From contig NC_013851.1 in NCBI RefSeq assembly GCF_000025485.1, positions 3,034,001 through 3,098,000 of the forward strand: a stretch of DNA of 64,000 nt, written 5' to 3'. Numbering within the stretch: position 1 is the first letter of the stretch; the number at the start of each line of letters is the position of its first letter. The translations under genes and the position numbers were made by a program. Origin of the DNA: Allochromatium vinosum DSM 180 (GTDB lineage Bacteria > Pseudomonadota > Gammaproteobacteria > Chromatiales > Chromatiaceae). The notes beneath the pieces are model-generated. The model searched no databases, was not told the DNA's origin, and saw nothing but the letters and a program-made list of their open reading frames with translations. Below are positions 18,792-27,552 of this stretch, one piece after another.

Positions 18792-19857
18792 TCGAGGCTT
18801 TCATTTCGACCAGCCGCTGTGGTTCCTGGGGTTGCTGCTGATCCTGCCGGTGGCCATCTGGCTGGCGCGCAGTGCGGCTCAGGCGGCGCGCGCGCCCATC
18901 CATCGCTATGCCGATCCGCATCTGCTGCCGCATCTGACCGGCACGCGCGATCTGAGCGCACCCGAGCGTTGGGGCCGGTTTCTGCGCTGGAGTCTACTGT
19001 GGACGCTGCTGTTGACGGCGATGGCCGGGCCGCGCTGGGATTACACCGATCTGCGTCTGTTCCATCCGGGCAACAACCTGCTGGTGCTGCTCGACGTCTC
19101 GCGCTCGATGCTGGCCGAGGACGTGAGCCCGAACCGGCTCGGACGCGCGCGTCAGGAGTTGCAGGATCTGATCGTCCAGAACCGTCAGGTGCGACTGGGG
19201 CTGATCGTGTTCGCCACCGTGCCGCATGTGCTGGCCCCCATCACCGAGGACACCACGAGCCTGCTCAATGCACTGCCGGCGCTCTCGGCCGATCTGGCCA
19301 GTCCGGGGCTTCAGGGGAGCAGTCTGACCCGCGCCCTGATGCGCGCCGAAACCCTGCTCGCCGGGCTGCCCGAGGACAGCGCGCGGGCCGTGCTGCTGAT
19401 CTCGGACGGGGATTTCGACGAACCTGGATTGCGCGAGCAGGTCGCCAGGCTGGCCGAACAGGGTGTGCGTCTGCATGTGCTGGGTGTCGGCACGCCGGGC
19501 GGTGCGACGGTGCCCGCGCCTCAGGGCGGCGTGATCGTCGATCCGGGCGATCCGCAGCGCCGGCCGGTGCGCTCGGTGCTGAACGAAGCGTTGCTGGAAG
19601 AGCTGGCTCAGACGGGCGGCGGACTCTATCGGCGCGCCGACTATCGCGACGGCGATACCCAGGCCATTCTGGAAGCGGCGACCGTCAGCCGTCTGCCGCC
19701 CGAGGCGAGCGACGCGCGCACCCGGATCTGGAACGAGCGCTACTGGCTGCCGGTGCTGCTGGTCGGGGCGCTACTGCTGCCGCAGTTCCGCGAACTCGCG
19801 CGACGACCGGCGCGGCGGCGGCCGGCCGATCAGGAATCGGGAGGACTGTCATCGTGA
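18784..19857 (+). CDS. batB: BatB-like VWA-domain membrane protein
   Basis: 357 residues, GTG start overlapping batA by 8 bases. N-terminal helices (about 11-28 and 66-83) precede a VWA domain with MIDAS residues DVSRSM (about 101-106), the TRALMRAET Thr region and LISDGDFDEPG. A C-terminal helix (about 322-340) is followed by a basic tail. Paralogous to the preceding gene, as BatA and BatB usually are. The batC GTG start overlaps its TGA. Confidence 0.9.
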   Translation: MLDRGFHFDQPLWFLGLLLILPVAIWLARSAAQAARAPIHRYADPHLLPHLTGTRDLSAPERWGRFLRWSLLWTLLLTAMAGPRWDYTDLRLFHPGNNLLVLLDVSRSMLAEDVSPNRLGRARQELQDLIVQNRQVRLGLIVFATVPHVLAPITEDTTSLLNALPALSADLASPGLQGSSLTRALMRAETLLAGLPEDSARAVLLISDGDFDEPGLREQVARLAEQGVRLHVLGVGTPGGATVPAPQGGVIVDPGDPQRRPVRSVLNEALLEELAQTGGGLYRRADYRDGDTQAILEAATVSRLPPEASDARTRIWNERYWLPVLLVGALLLPQFRELARRPARRRPADQESGGLSS

Positions 19858-21302
19858 TTCGCGCGCTGACCGCCCAATCCTGGCTCGTCTCCCTGGTACT
19901 CATCGCCCCGATGAGCGCCCACGCCGATTGGTTCCGCACCGACGAACAGCGGGCCTATGACGTCTATCGTTCGGGCGATTATGCGAGCGCCGCCGAGTCG
20001 TTCAGCGATCCCTATCGGCGTGGCGTGGCGCTCTATCGCGAGGGCGACTATCGGCAGGCCGAGCATGCTTTCAGTCAGGCCCAGGGCGGCGCGTTCGACC
20101 AAGCGGCGCGGTACAATCTGGGCAACACGCGCTTCAAGCTCGGTGATTACACAGGCGCGGCAGAAGCCTATGAATCCGTGCTCGCCACCAATCCATCGCA
20201 CGAGGACGCCGCTTACAATCTGGCCCTGACCCGCGCCATGCTCGCGCGTCTGGAGCAGGAGCAGTTCCGCGAACAGACCGAGCAGAAGCCCGACGACAAG
20301 AAGGCGGACGACGCGCGCCAAGACAGGAAGGAATCGCCGCCGGATTCCAAGTCGTCCAGCGATCAGCGACAGGAATCCCAACCGCGCGAGTCCACGTCTC
20401 AGCCAGCGCAGGCCAAAGAGAAGCAAGCCTCCGAGCAACAGCAGAAATCAGAACAGAAACAGTCGGCTCAAGAGCAGCAGAGTCAGCAGCAGCAATCCAG
20501 CCAGGAACAACAGAGCCAACAGCAGCAGAGCGAGCAACAGCAGTCCGGTGGCGAAGGCCAGCCGCAGGAGTCGGGCGAATCCGGTTCCGAGTCCGAGCAG
20601 CAGGAGGGTCAGAAGGGCGCCGGCCAACAAGGCGGACAAGAATCGCAGACGGGCGAGTCCGGTGGTGAGTCGTCCGAGACCAGCGCCGGCCGCGAGCAGG
20701 ACAGCACGCCGGGCGAAGGCGCCGACAGTCAGGAGCAGACCGGCGAACGCGGCGAGCAGCGTCAGGAGACGACAGGCACGGGCGGCGAACGCGGCGAGGA
20801 CAGCGACCAGGCGCGCGGCGATCGCGACGAAACACGCGACCAGCAGGCCGGCAAGCGTCCTGACGAACAGCGGACCGACCGCGATCAGACCGGACGCGAC
20901 CGCGACGCCGCCAAACAGGACACACGCGGTGCCGAGCGCGCCAGCGGCGGCGAGGACGAACCGCCCGAGTCCAGCCGTCCCAGCCGCTCGGGCGGTCGCA
21001 CCGAACGCGCCGACATGCGCCCCCCGGATTCGCTCGACGCCGGCCGGACCGAAGCCGTCGACCAGTTCGACCAGCTCGGACTCCAGTCCGGCAGCGAGCG
21101 CGAGTCCGAGACGCGCGAGGGCCAGATGCCCGCGCTCGACGGACTCGGACTCATGGGCGGTCCCGGCATGGCGGTCATGGAGCAGCGGCTCAGACAGATC
21201 CAGGGCGATCCCAGCCTGTTGATGCGTAATCAGTTCCGAATCGAGGAGATGCGCCAGATGCCCGGAACGACCGGCCAGTGGCGGGAGACGCGCCCATGGT
21301 GA
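19854..21302 (+). CDS. batC: BatC-like TPR protein with long Gln/Glu/Ser-rich tail
   Basis: 482 residues from a GTG that overlaps the batB stop, with GGGAGG well placed upstream. Signal peptide VIRALTAQSWLVSLVLIAP...AHA (about 1-23), then TPR repeats (about 30-120: YRSGDYASAAESF, YREGDYRQAEHAFSQ, KLGDYTGAAEAYESV). From about 125 to 420 it is low-complexity: long Gln runs followed by Glu/Gly/Ser/Asp/Arg-rich blocks, certainly disordered. A short conserved C-terminus (about 430-482) includes MRNQFRIEEMRQMPG. TPR plus acidic tail is typical for BatC-type proteins, but this tail is unusually long. Confidence 0.88.
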   Translation: MIRALTAQSWLVSLVLIAPMSAHADWFRTDEQRAYDVYRSGDYASAAESFSDPYRRGVALYREGDYRQAEHAFSQAQGGAFDQAARYNLGNTRFKLGDYTGAAEAYESVLATNPSHEDAAYNLALTRAMLARLEQEQFREQTEQKPDDKKADDARQDRKESPPDSKSSSDQRQESQPRESTSQPAQAKEKQASEQQQKSEQKQSAQEQQSQQQQSSQEQQSQQQQSEQQQSGGEGQPQESGESGSESEQQEGQKGAGQQGGQESQTGESGGESSETSAGREQDSTPGEGADSQEQTGERGEQRQETTGTGGERGEDSDQARGDRDETRDQQAGKRPDEQRTDRDQTGRDRDAAKQDTRGAERASGGEDEPPESSRPSRSGGRTERADMRPPDSLDAGRTEAVDQFDQLGLQSGSERESETREGQMPALDGLGLMGGPGMAVMEQRLRQIQGDPSLLMRNQFRIEEMRQMPGTTGQWRETRPW

Positions 21303-23146
21303 TCCCACACGAGACATCCAGGCGAGCGGCGCTTCCGGCCGTCGTGGCCCTGATCGTCGCGAGCAGCCCGATCGGCGCTCAGCCCTACTATGGTCGACCC
21401 TACCAGGGAGCACCGGGACAGCCGTATTACGGCCCGCCCTATTACGGACAGCCATACTACGACCAACCGCCGCAGCCGACACCGAATCAAACACAGCCCC
21501 AGACTTGGCCGGTTCAGCCTGTACCACCCCAGTCGGCGCAACCGCCGCTGTCGTCCCAGCCCGGCCCTTCTCAATACCGTCCAATTGCGCCGAACCATGC
21601 CCAGGGCGTACCGCCGCGCTATCAGCCGCCGTCGACCTCGCCCGCTCAGGGACAAGGGCCGGCTCAGTCTCCCCAGGGTTATCCCGGCTACGCGCCCAAC
21701 TGGCAACGGGGCTATACCCCCGGCTATCCCTCGGGCTACGCCCCCGGTTCGGTTCAACCGACCGCCGCCCGCGCCCCGACGCTCGAATGGTCGCTGGAAT
21801 TCGCTGATCCCTATCTGCAACAGCCGACCATCCTCGAGCTCGATGTCGTCAGCCGCGACAACCTGAGCAGCGTCAATCTGGAACTGCCGAGCACCAGCGA
21901 CGTGCTGATGAAGACCCTCAAGGGTCCGAGCACCGAGACCCGTTCCAATCACGGCCAACAGGAGATCGTCAACCGCTTCGTGCTCACGGTGGTTCCGTTG
22001 CGCACGGGCGATCTGGAACTGCCGCCGATCAAGGCCGCGGGCACCCTGGCCGGCCTGGGACTCGGCCAACGCTACGAGGCGAGCACCGAGCGCCCCATCC
22101 GCCTCCAGGTGCGTCCGCCCATGACCTCGGTGCGTCCCTGGCTGCCGCTCAAATCGCTGACGCTCAAATCCAGCCTCGATCGCGAGGGTACGCTGGAGCC
22201 GGGGCAACCCGTGACCCTGGCACTGGAGATCGCGGCCGTCGGCGGCACCGCCGTCCAGCTCCCGAGCCTGGAGAACCAGTTGAGCGGCCCGGACCTGCGG
22301 GTCTATCGCGAACAGACGCTCACCACCACCGAGCTCTCCCCGGACGGACGCCAACTGCTCGCCAACCGCACCGAGTACTACACCCTGGTTCCGCAGAGCG
22401 GCGGCCGCCTCACCCTGCCCGAGATGAGCCTCGCCTGGTGGAACGTCGATCTCGGCGTGCGCGAGGTCGCGCGGCTGCCGCTCAAGACGCTCGACGTGCG
22501 CGGCGGCGGTCCCTTCGGCTTCTCGGCGGCGACCCTGGCCGCTTCGCCCTGGGCCAGGCTCTGGATTCCGATCACGGGCGTGCTGCTGCTGATCGGCGGC
22601 TATTGGCTGGGGGTCTTCTATCGCGGACGGGTGCTGGATCTCGGGCGCGATCTGCTGCGGTTGAGCGGGCGCGGCCTGAGTCGCGGCTATCGACTGACGG
22701 CGACCTGGATCGGACCGCGTCTGCGTCCGCTCGCGCCCTCGGCCCTGCTCGAACGGGTGCATGAGACACTGTGGCGTGTGCGGCCGGCCGGCCAGTATGT
22801 CATTGCTCAGGTCCGCCATGCCAATCGCGCCGGCTGGACGGGCGAGTGGTACGCGCGCTTTGCATCGGCGCCATGCGGCGGGTGCGTACTCAGGGGCGAG
22901 AGCAATCAGCCGGCGGTCATCGCGCATATCCGCGCGCATCGACCGGGCGTCGATCCGGCAGAACTCGCGCGGCTCCTGAATCAACTGGACGCGGCCATCT
23001 ATGGCGGTGCGCCGCTCGACTTCCCGCGCTGGAAACGCGCGTTCCTGCGTCAGGTGCGTCGTGGGACTGGAGTCTGGCGGCAAAGCGGTGCGTCCGGGCG
23101 TGTCCGCTGGGCGGGCTTGCCGGCGCTGAATCCGCGTCCGGCCTGA
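21296..23146 (+). CDS. batD: BatD-like protein with Tyr/Pro-rich N-terminus
   Basis: 616 residues. A signal peptide (about 1-28) is followed by a low-complexity region (about 29-155) with repeated PYYG/QPYY blocks, Pro/Gln-rich stretches and GYAPG-type repeats. The BatD/Aerotolerance domain covers about 160-415 (LEWSLEFADPYLQQPTILEL onward). One helix (about 422-440, LWIPITGVLLLIGGYWL) and a cytoplasmic tail follow. The start ATG overlaps the batC stop. The Tyr/Pro-rich segment has no counterpart in the BatD proteins I know and could be a wall-contacting or self-associating linker (inference). Confidence 0.82.
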   Translation: MVIPHETSRRAALPAVVALIVASSPIGAQPYYGRPYQGAPGQPYYGPPYYGQPYYDQPPQPTPNQTQPQTWPVQPVPPQSAQPPLSSQPGPSQYRPIAPNHAQGVPPRYQPPSTSPAQGQGPAQSPQGYPGYAPNWQRGYTPGYPSGYAPGSVQPTAARAPTLEWSLEFADPYLQQPTILELDVVSRDNLSSVNLELPSTSDVLMKTLKGPSTETRSNHGQQEIVNRFVLTVVPLRTGDLELPPIKAAGTLAGLGLGQRYEASTERPIRLQVRPPMTSVRPWLPLKSLTLKSSLDREGTLEPGQPVTLALEIAAVGGTAVQLPSLENQLSGPDLRVYREQTLTTTELSPDGRQLLANRTEYYTLVPQSGGRLTLPEMSLAWWNVDLGVREVARLPLKTLDVRGGGPFGFSAATLAASPWARLWIPITGVLLLIGGYWLGVFYRGRVLDLGRDLLRLSGRGLSRGYRLTATWIGPRLRPLAPSALLERVHETLWRVRPAGQYVIAQVRHANRAGWTGEWYARFASAPCGGCVLRGESNQPAVIAHIRAHRPGVDPAELARLLNQLDAAIYGGAPLDFPRWKRAFLRQVRRGTGVWRQSGASGRVRWAGLPALNPRPA

Positions 23147-23153
23147 GCGTCCC

Positions 23154-24029
23154 ATGGATCAACTGTATTCCCTGCCGCCGCGCTCTGTGCCTGATCCGGT
23201 GATTTCGGACCTGGAGAACGATCGAGAACCAACCGCTGCACAGCCTCCCGGCCCGACGCCGGTCGACACCGAGCCGGCGAGAGACGCCCCACCCGGACGT
23301 CCACAGCCGCGCATGGCGACCTGGCTCATACGGATTGGGCGATCATTCTGGCGCTGGAGTCGGCGCCTGATGGCGTTCTTCGTTCTGACGAGTCTGGTGC
23401 TGGTGCTGGGTCTGCGCTGGATCGATCCGCCGGCCTCGGCCTTCATGCTGCGTCATGCGTTCAATGTGTGGCGTCTGGATCAGACGCCGCCCTACTATCA
23501 GCACGCCTGGATCGACTGGGAGCACATCCCGTCCAGTGTCAAGCTCGCGGCCATCGCCGGCGAGGATCAGCGCTTTCCGCGTCACCTCGGGTTCGACCTG
23601 ATCGAGATCCGGCACGCCATCCGCACCTATCGCGAGGGCCGACGACTGCGCGGGGCCAGCACCATCAGCCAGCAGACGGCCAAGAACCTCTTTCTCTGGC
23701 CCGGCTCGGGCTGGGAGCGCAAGGCGGTCGAGAGCTGGTTCACGCTCCTGATCGAGATCCTGTGGTCGAAGGAGCGCATCCTCGAGGTCTATCTCAACAT
23801 CGCGCAGTTCAGTCCCGGCACCTATGGCATCGAAGCCAGCAGCCGGCGCTATTTCGGCCACTCGGCCGGCGAGCTGACACGCCGACAGGCCGCGCTCCTG
23901 ATCGGCGTGCTGCCCGCACCCGGCACCTATCGGCTCGACCGTCCATCCGGGCGGCTCCAGCGCCGTGCCGAGTGGATACTGGATCAGAGCCGGCGGCTCG
24001 GCGGCGAAGCCTATCTGCGTCGGCTCTAG
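23154..24029 (+). CDS. mtgA: Monofunctional peptidoglycan glycosyltransferase MtgA
   Basis: Glycosyltransferase family 51 enzyme that polymerises lipid II. 291 residues: a Pro-rich cytoplasmic N-terminus (about 1-55), one membrane helix (about 74-92, LMAFFVLTSLVLVLGL), then the GT51 domain with catalytic Glu in AGEDQRFPRHLGFD, the RGASTISQQTAKN motif, and KERILEVYLNIAQFSPGTYGIE. A Met at codon 54 (23313) would remove the Pro-rich part and give a more usual length. It starts 7 bases after batD and is probably in the same transcript. Confidence 0.93.
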   Translation: MDQLYSLPPRSVPDPVISDLENDREPTAAQPPGPTPVDTEPARDAPPGRPQPRMATWLIRIGRSFWRWSRRLMAFFVLTSLVLVLGLRWIDPPASAFMLRHAFNVWRLDQTPPYYQHAWIDWEHIPSSVKLAAIAGEDQRFPRHLGFDLIEIRHAIRTYREGRRLRGASTISQQTAKNLFLWPGSGWERKAVESWFTLLIEILWSKERILEVYLNIAQFSPGTYGIEASSRRYFGHSAGELTRRQAALLIGVLPAPGTYRLDRPSGRLQRRAEWILDQSRRLGGEAYLRRL

Positions 24030-24090
24030 CGTTCGGCCTGGGGGGCTTGCTCGAACGGTCTGGTTGGCGCCAGACACAGGCACCGTGAAC

Positions 24091-24603
24091 TCATGACTCG
24101 CAATAGCGCTCGACGAGCGCTTCGTGATGCGCGAGCTTGCTGTCGTTGTAGTCCTTCTCGTCGCGGGTGCGATAACCGCCCTTGACCTTTTGTCGCCACT
24201 TGGCGACTTCAGCCCGGTGGCGGGCGCATTTGGCCGGGTCGAAGTCGGTGTTGCGGTCCGGCTTGGCGGCGGCCTTGAGCGCCCTGGCCCGAGCCTCGGC
24301 CTCGCGCCGCGCCTGGAGATGTGCACGCTCGCGGGCCTCGCGCTCGGTGCGCAGACGCTCAGCCTGCGCCGCGACCGAATAGTCCTCACCGGATGACGCA
24401 CTCTCGCGCCCGTCCGGTCCCCGGATGTCGACCTGGAGCCGGTCGCCCTCGGCCTGAGCGGCACAGGCCGTCTGCTGATAGCTGAGGCTCCCGTCGGGCT
24501 GGCGGCATTTGTAGAGTTCGGCCCAGGCCGGACCAGCCGTCAGCGCGAGCAGGACGCCGAAAAGCCGTGATGGAGGCACCGGGCGGGTCGCGCTCGCCAT
24601 CAT
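24091..24603 (-). CDS. DUF4124 domain-containing secreted protein
   Basis: 170 residues: signal peptide (about 1-28, ending PAWA), then the short DUF4124 module ELYKCRQPDGSLSYQQTACAAQ with its paired Cys. A long charged helix rich in Ala, Arg and Glu (about 75-115), probably coiled coil, follows, then a C-terminal segment with two Cys (KCARHR and ERYCES). DUF4124 proteins are periplasmic and uncharacterised. It converges on mtgA across 60 bases. Confidence 0.82.
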   Translation of the reverse strand: MMASATRPVPPSRLFGVLLALTAGPAWAELYKCRQPDGSLSYQQTACAAQAEGDRLQVDIRGPDGRESASSGEDYSVAAQAERLRTEREARERAHLQARREAEARARALKAAAKPDRNTDFDPAKCARHRAEVAKWRQKVKGGYRTRDEKDYNDSKLAHHEALVERYCES

Positions 24604-24735
24604 GATCTATCTCCTTTTGTGTCCAAGCCATGAGCGTCCGGCCAAGCTGACTTGGCTTTGCCGCTTCGGAAGACGTCGAGACAGACCCTATATCAAAAAC
24701 GAAAAGTGCTCAACTGTGCCATGGATGCCGCACGT

Positions 24736-25791
24736 TCAGCAACAGTCGCGGCGCTTGGCGACCGCCTCGGCCAGTTCGTGCAGCATGGGTTCGGTGTCGT
24801 CCCAGCCGACGCAGGCATCGGTGATGCTCTGACCGAAGATGAGATCGTCGCAGGCCGATGGATTCTGGTTGCCGGCGACCAGGTGGCTCTCGATCATCAC
24901 GCCGATGAGGCGCCGGTCGCCGCGCGCGACCTGGCCGGAGACGTCCTGACAGATACGGATCTGCTTCTCGGGGCGCTTGCCGCTGTTGGCGTGGCTGAAG
25001 TCGATCATGATCTTCGGCGTCAGTCCCGAGGCCGCGATCTGCTCGGCGGCGATGTTGACGCTCTCGGTGTCGTAGTTCGGCCGCTGACCGCCGCGCAGGA
25101 TGATGTGGGTGTCCACGTTGCCGGTGGTGCTGAAGATGGCCGACTGCCCTTCCTTGGTCACGGACATGAACACATGCGGACGCGCGGCGGCATGGATGGC
25201 GTCGATGGCGACCTTCACGTCGCCATTGGTGGCGTTCTTGAATCCGATCGGACAGGACAGCCCCGAGGCCAGCTCGCGATGGCCCTGACTCTCGGTGGTA
25301 CGCGCGCCGATCGCGCCCCAGCTCACCTGATCGGCGATGTACTGCGGGCTGATGAGATCCAGGAACTCGGTCCCGGCCGGCATGCCCATCTCATTGAGAT
25401 CGAGCAGCAGTTTGCGCGCGATGCCCAGCCCCTTGTTGATCTCGAAGCTGCCGTCGAGATTGGGATCGTTGATCAGTCCCTTCCAGCCGACCGTGGTGCG
25501 CGGCTTCTCGAAATAGACGCGCATGACGATCAGCAGCTGCTCGGCGAGCGCCTCGCGCAGCGGCTTGAGACGCCCGGCGTATTCGAGCGCGGCCTCGGGA
25601 TCGTGGACCGAGCAGGGGCCGACCACCACCAGCAGCCGCTCGTCGCGACCGTGCAGGATGCGCTGGATCTCGTGGCGAGTGTCGTGGACGGTGTTGGCGG
25701 CGGTCTCGGAGAGCGGGTATTCCTCGTGCAGCTCGCGCGGCGAGCGCACACGGGTGATGTCACGGATACGGAGGTCGTCGGTACGGTGCAT
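24736..25791 (-). CDS. aroG: 3-deoxy-7-phosphoheptulonate synthase (class I)
   Basis: DAHP synthase, first step of the shikimate pathway (phosphoenolpyruvate plus erythrose 4-phosphate). About 351 residues starting MHRTDDLRIRD. Class I AroF/G/H markers are LLVVVGPCSVHDPEAALEYA (metal-binding Cys), RVYFEKPRTTVGWKGL, GARTTESQGHRELASGLSCP, IMIDFSHANSGK and GVMIESHLVAGNQ. The frame is open 18 codons upstream, but that extension is not family-like. I cannot assign Phe, Tyr or Trp sensitivity. An inverted repeat lies at 25830-25859 in its upstream region. The 131 bases downstream to 24604 hold nothing I recognise. Confidence 0.94.
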   Translation of the reverse strand: MHRTDDLRIRDITRVRSPRELHEEYPLSETAANTVHDTRHEIQRILHGRDERLLVVVGPCSVHDPEAALEYAGRLKPLREALAEQLLIVMRVYFEKPRTTVGWKGLINDPNLDGSFEINKGLGIARKLLLDLNEMGMPAGTEFLDLISPQYIADQVSWGAIGARTTESQGHRELASGLSCPIGFKNATNGDVKVAIDAIHAAARPHVFMSVTKEGQSAIFSTTGNVDTHIILRGGQRPNYDTESVNIAAEQIAASGLTPKIMIDFSHANSGKRPEKQIRICQDVSGQVARGDRRLIGVMIESHLVAGNQNPSACDDLIFGQSITDACVGWDDTEPMLHELAEAVAKRRDCC

Positions 25792-25829
25792 GGTTGGATC
25801 GCGTGAGAAGTCGCAAAGCGATGCAGTAT

Positions 25830-25859
25830 AAACCGGCCTGTGCATCCACGCGCCGGTTT
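25830..25859 (-). promoter_or_regulatory. Inverted repeat upstream of the DAHP synthase gene
   Basis: Perfect 8-bp arms AAACCGGC and GCCGGTTT are separated by 14 bases. On the minus strand the second arm runs into TATACT (31 bases before the aroG start), a good -10 sequence. This may be an operator overlapping the aroG promoter, or the terminator of the upstream phosphatase gene. It is not a TyrR box (TGTAAA-N6-TTTACA). Confidence 0.4.
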
Positions 25860-25900
25860 GAACTCAGGTTTGGCGCGCCCAGCTCATCGGCCCACGTGCT

Positions 25901-26515
25901 TTATGATCCATCAGCCATGCTCGCCTGGATCGAAATGGCAGAGATCCCAAAGCGCCCCACACGAATACGGCTGATCGTGGCGTGACCGATCTGCAACCGA
26001 TACCAGCGCTCCGGTCGCGCGTCCAGTGCATGCCCCAGAACAGCACGGATCACCCCGGCATGACAGACGATCAGCAGACGCCGTCCCGGATAGGCGGCAA
26101 CCTGGCGCTCGTAGGCCGCGACGATCCGGCACTGAAACGGCCCCAGCGGCTCACTGCCCGGTGGCCGGAATGCCACGGGATCGCGCTTGAAGGCGGCGAA
26201 TCGCTCCGATTCGGATGCGCGAATCTCCTGGTGTGAACGCCCCTCCCAAGCGCCCATACCGATCTCGCGAAACGCCGAGTCGACAGCCAGGGGCAAGGCG
26301 TGACGCGCCGCCAGCTCAGCCGCGAAGAGCCGGCAGCGGTGCAGCGGCGAGCTGATGATCTGATCCCACTGACAGTGCTCGCCGACCGCGCGACGCATCT
26401 GCTCCCAGCCGAGCGGTGAGAGTGGATCATCGATCCCATGTCCGCGATAACGCCGCCCGCCCACAGGCTCGCCATGCCGCATAAAATCGACCACGGTTTC
26501 GCCAGTCTCGTTCAC
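25901..26515 (-). CDS. Histidine phosphatase superfamily protein (phosphoglycerate mutase/CobC-like)
   Basis: 204 residues if the GTG at 26515 is the start; GGGAGGG lies 5 bases before it, which is why I prefer it over ATGs at 26536 and 26584. The RHG motif is DFMRHGEP, the acid/base region is FREIGMGAWEGRSHQEI, and the second catalytic His is in LLIVCHAGVIRAVLGHAL. Substrate cannot be told: alpha-ribazole phosphatase (CobC) and sugar or nucleotide phosphatases share this layout, and no cobalamin genes are nearby. It lies upstream of aroG on the same strand. Confidence 0.85.
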   Translation of the reverse strand: MNETGETVVDFMRHGEPVGGRRYRGHGIDDPLSPLGWEQMRRAVGEHCQWDQIISSPLHRCRLFAAELAARHALPLAVDSAFREIGMGAWEGRSHQEIRASESERFAAFKRDPVAFRPPGSEPLGPFQCRIVAAYERQVAAYPGRRLLIVCHAGVIRAVLGHALDARPERWYRLQIGHATISRIRVGRFGISAISIQASMADGS

Positions 26516-26699
26516 AATGATCCCTCCCCTGCACATCGACCACCGATGCCTGCATGGGCAACCTAACGACACCCAATCGCTCATCTGGATTTTCGCGCCT
26601 CAGCGCCCATACTCGATGGCGGCACGAATCGCAGCGATGGACACGAAGATTCTTATCCAGCATCCATTTTTCAACGTCGAGAAGTCGAGCACGCATCCA

Positions 26700-26999
26700 A
26701 TGAAGCCAAAGATCTACGAGGGCATCCACAACCAGGAACAGGCCATGACCCCGACGGCCAACATCATCCGCGATGCCTGGGTGTTCGGGATCATCCCCGA
26801 GGACGAGACCTGCGAAGGCTGGACCATCCAGGGAATCGATGCCCTCTACGACAAGGTGACGGCCGCCTGGCAGCCTTATGGCCATCTGGTCTCCAACCTG
26901 CCGCCCGAACTGCGCGAACGTCATGCGCGCATCTATGCCGAAGCCATCGAGCGGGCACGCGCCACCGGCTGGGATCCGGAACTCGACGAGACCGACTGA
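26700..26999 (+). CDS. Conserved-looking hypothetical protein
   Basis: 99 residues; no family recognised. Soluble and acidic, with no membrane segment. It starts MKPKIYEGIHNQEQAMTPTANIIRD and contains GIIPEDETCEGWTIQGIDALYDKV and RERHARIYAEAIERARATGW. The frame is open to 26517, but that stretch lacks coding character; a Met at 26745 preceded by AGGAACAGG is an alternative start. It is followed 88 bases later by another unknown gene on the same strand, and a terminator ends that pair. Confidence 0.6.
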   Translation: MKPKIYEGIHNQEQAMTPTANIIRDAWVFGIIPEDETCEGWTIQGIDALYDKVTAAWQPYGHLVSNLPPELRERHARIYAEAIERARATGWDPELDETD

Positions 27000-27087
27000 C
27001 GTCGAACGGCCAATTCCGACCGCTCCGGGCAGGGTGTCGCCCGATGCCTGCCGGAGCGCGCTCCACCTCGATGAGGAAGCGCCAGCG

Positions 27088-27552
27088 ATGTCCAGCTACT
27101 TCGTCCGGGAAGTCTTCTTCCGTCCCGATACCGAATATGCGCGCGAGCTGACCACCATCCCGGCCCCCATCCACAACGCCCTGCGCCGACTGCTGAAACA
27201 GGCGCGCGGATCGAGCGTCTTCGTCCCGATCCGCGCGATGCAGTATCTGGCCGTGATCGATGCCGAGGAAGTGATCTTCGTCGATGCCCAGGGCGGCTAC
27301 GCCTATCACGACGGCGAGGGCGGACGGCTGATCCGACTGGCCTGGCGACCGTTCGTCGGACGGGCATCGCTGTGCGACCCCGTTTCCTGTGAGATGGTCT
27401 ACTATTTCAATAATTTGAAGGCCGTACAGCGGCGGCTGTTGTCCGAGATCGGCCCGGCTCTCGATCAGTCGACACGCAAGCAGTCGGGCGGGCAGCCACC
27501 GTCTCAGGATGGGGCCGTTCGCATTCTTCCCTTCAAACCGCGTCGTGAGTGA
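27088..27552 (+). CDS. Hypothetical protein, possibly paired with the preceding gene
   Basis: 154 residues starting MSSYFVREVFFRPDTEYA; no family recognised. It is a soluble alpha/beta-looking protein with SSVFVPIRAMQYLAVIDAEE and FVDAQGGYAYHDGEGGRLI, and a disordered basic C-terminus (about 130-154). The frame extends upstream to 26878 but overlaps the preceding gene. The last codons form the left arm of a Rho-independent terminator. Confidence 0.65.
   Translation: MSSYFVREVFFRPDTEYARELTTIPAPIHNALRRLLKQARGSSVFVPIRAMQYLAVIDAEEVIFVDAQGGYAYHDGEGGRLIRLAWRPFVGRASLCDPVSCEMVYYFNNLKAVQRRLLSEIGPALDQSTRKQSGGQPPSQDGAVRILPFKPRRE

Noticed and set aside
18819-19853. An N-terminal extension of batC overlapping batB
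   Set aside because: The protein begins with a signal peptide at the GTG of 19854, with a good ribosome site. The upstream part is an Arg-rich out-of-frame reading of batB.
20440-20550. A CRISPR-like or tandem DNA repeat in the CAG-rich stretch
   Set aside because: The repeats are Gln codons in the BatC tail, with no regular spacer pattern.
21230-23155. A 641-codon minus-strand open frame opposite batD
   Set aside because: Same reason: antisense to a conserved BatD gene, Arg/Gln-rich, and no family match.
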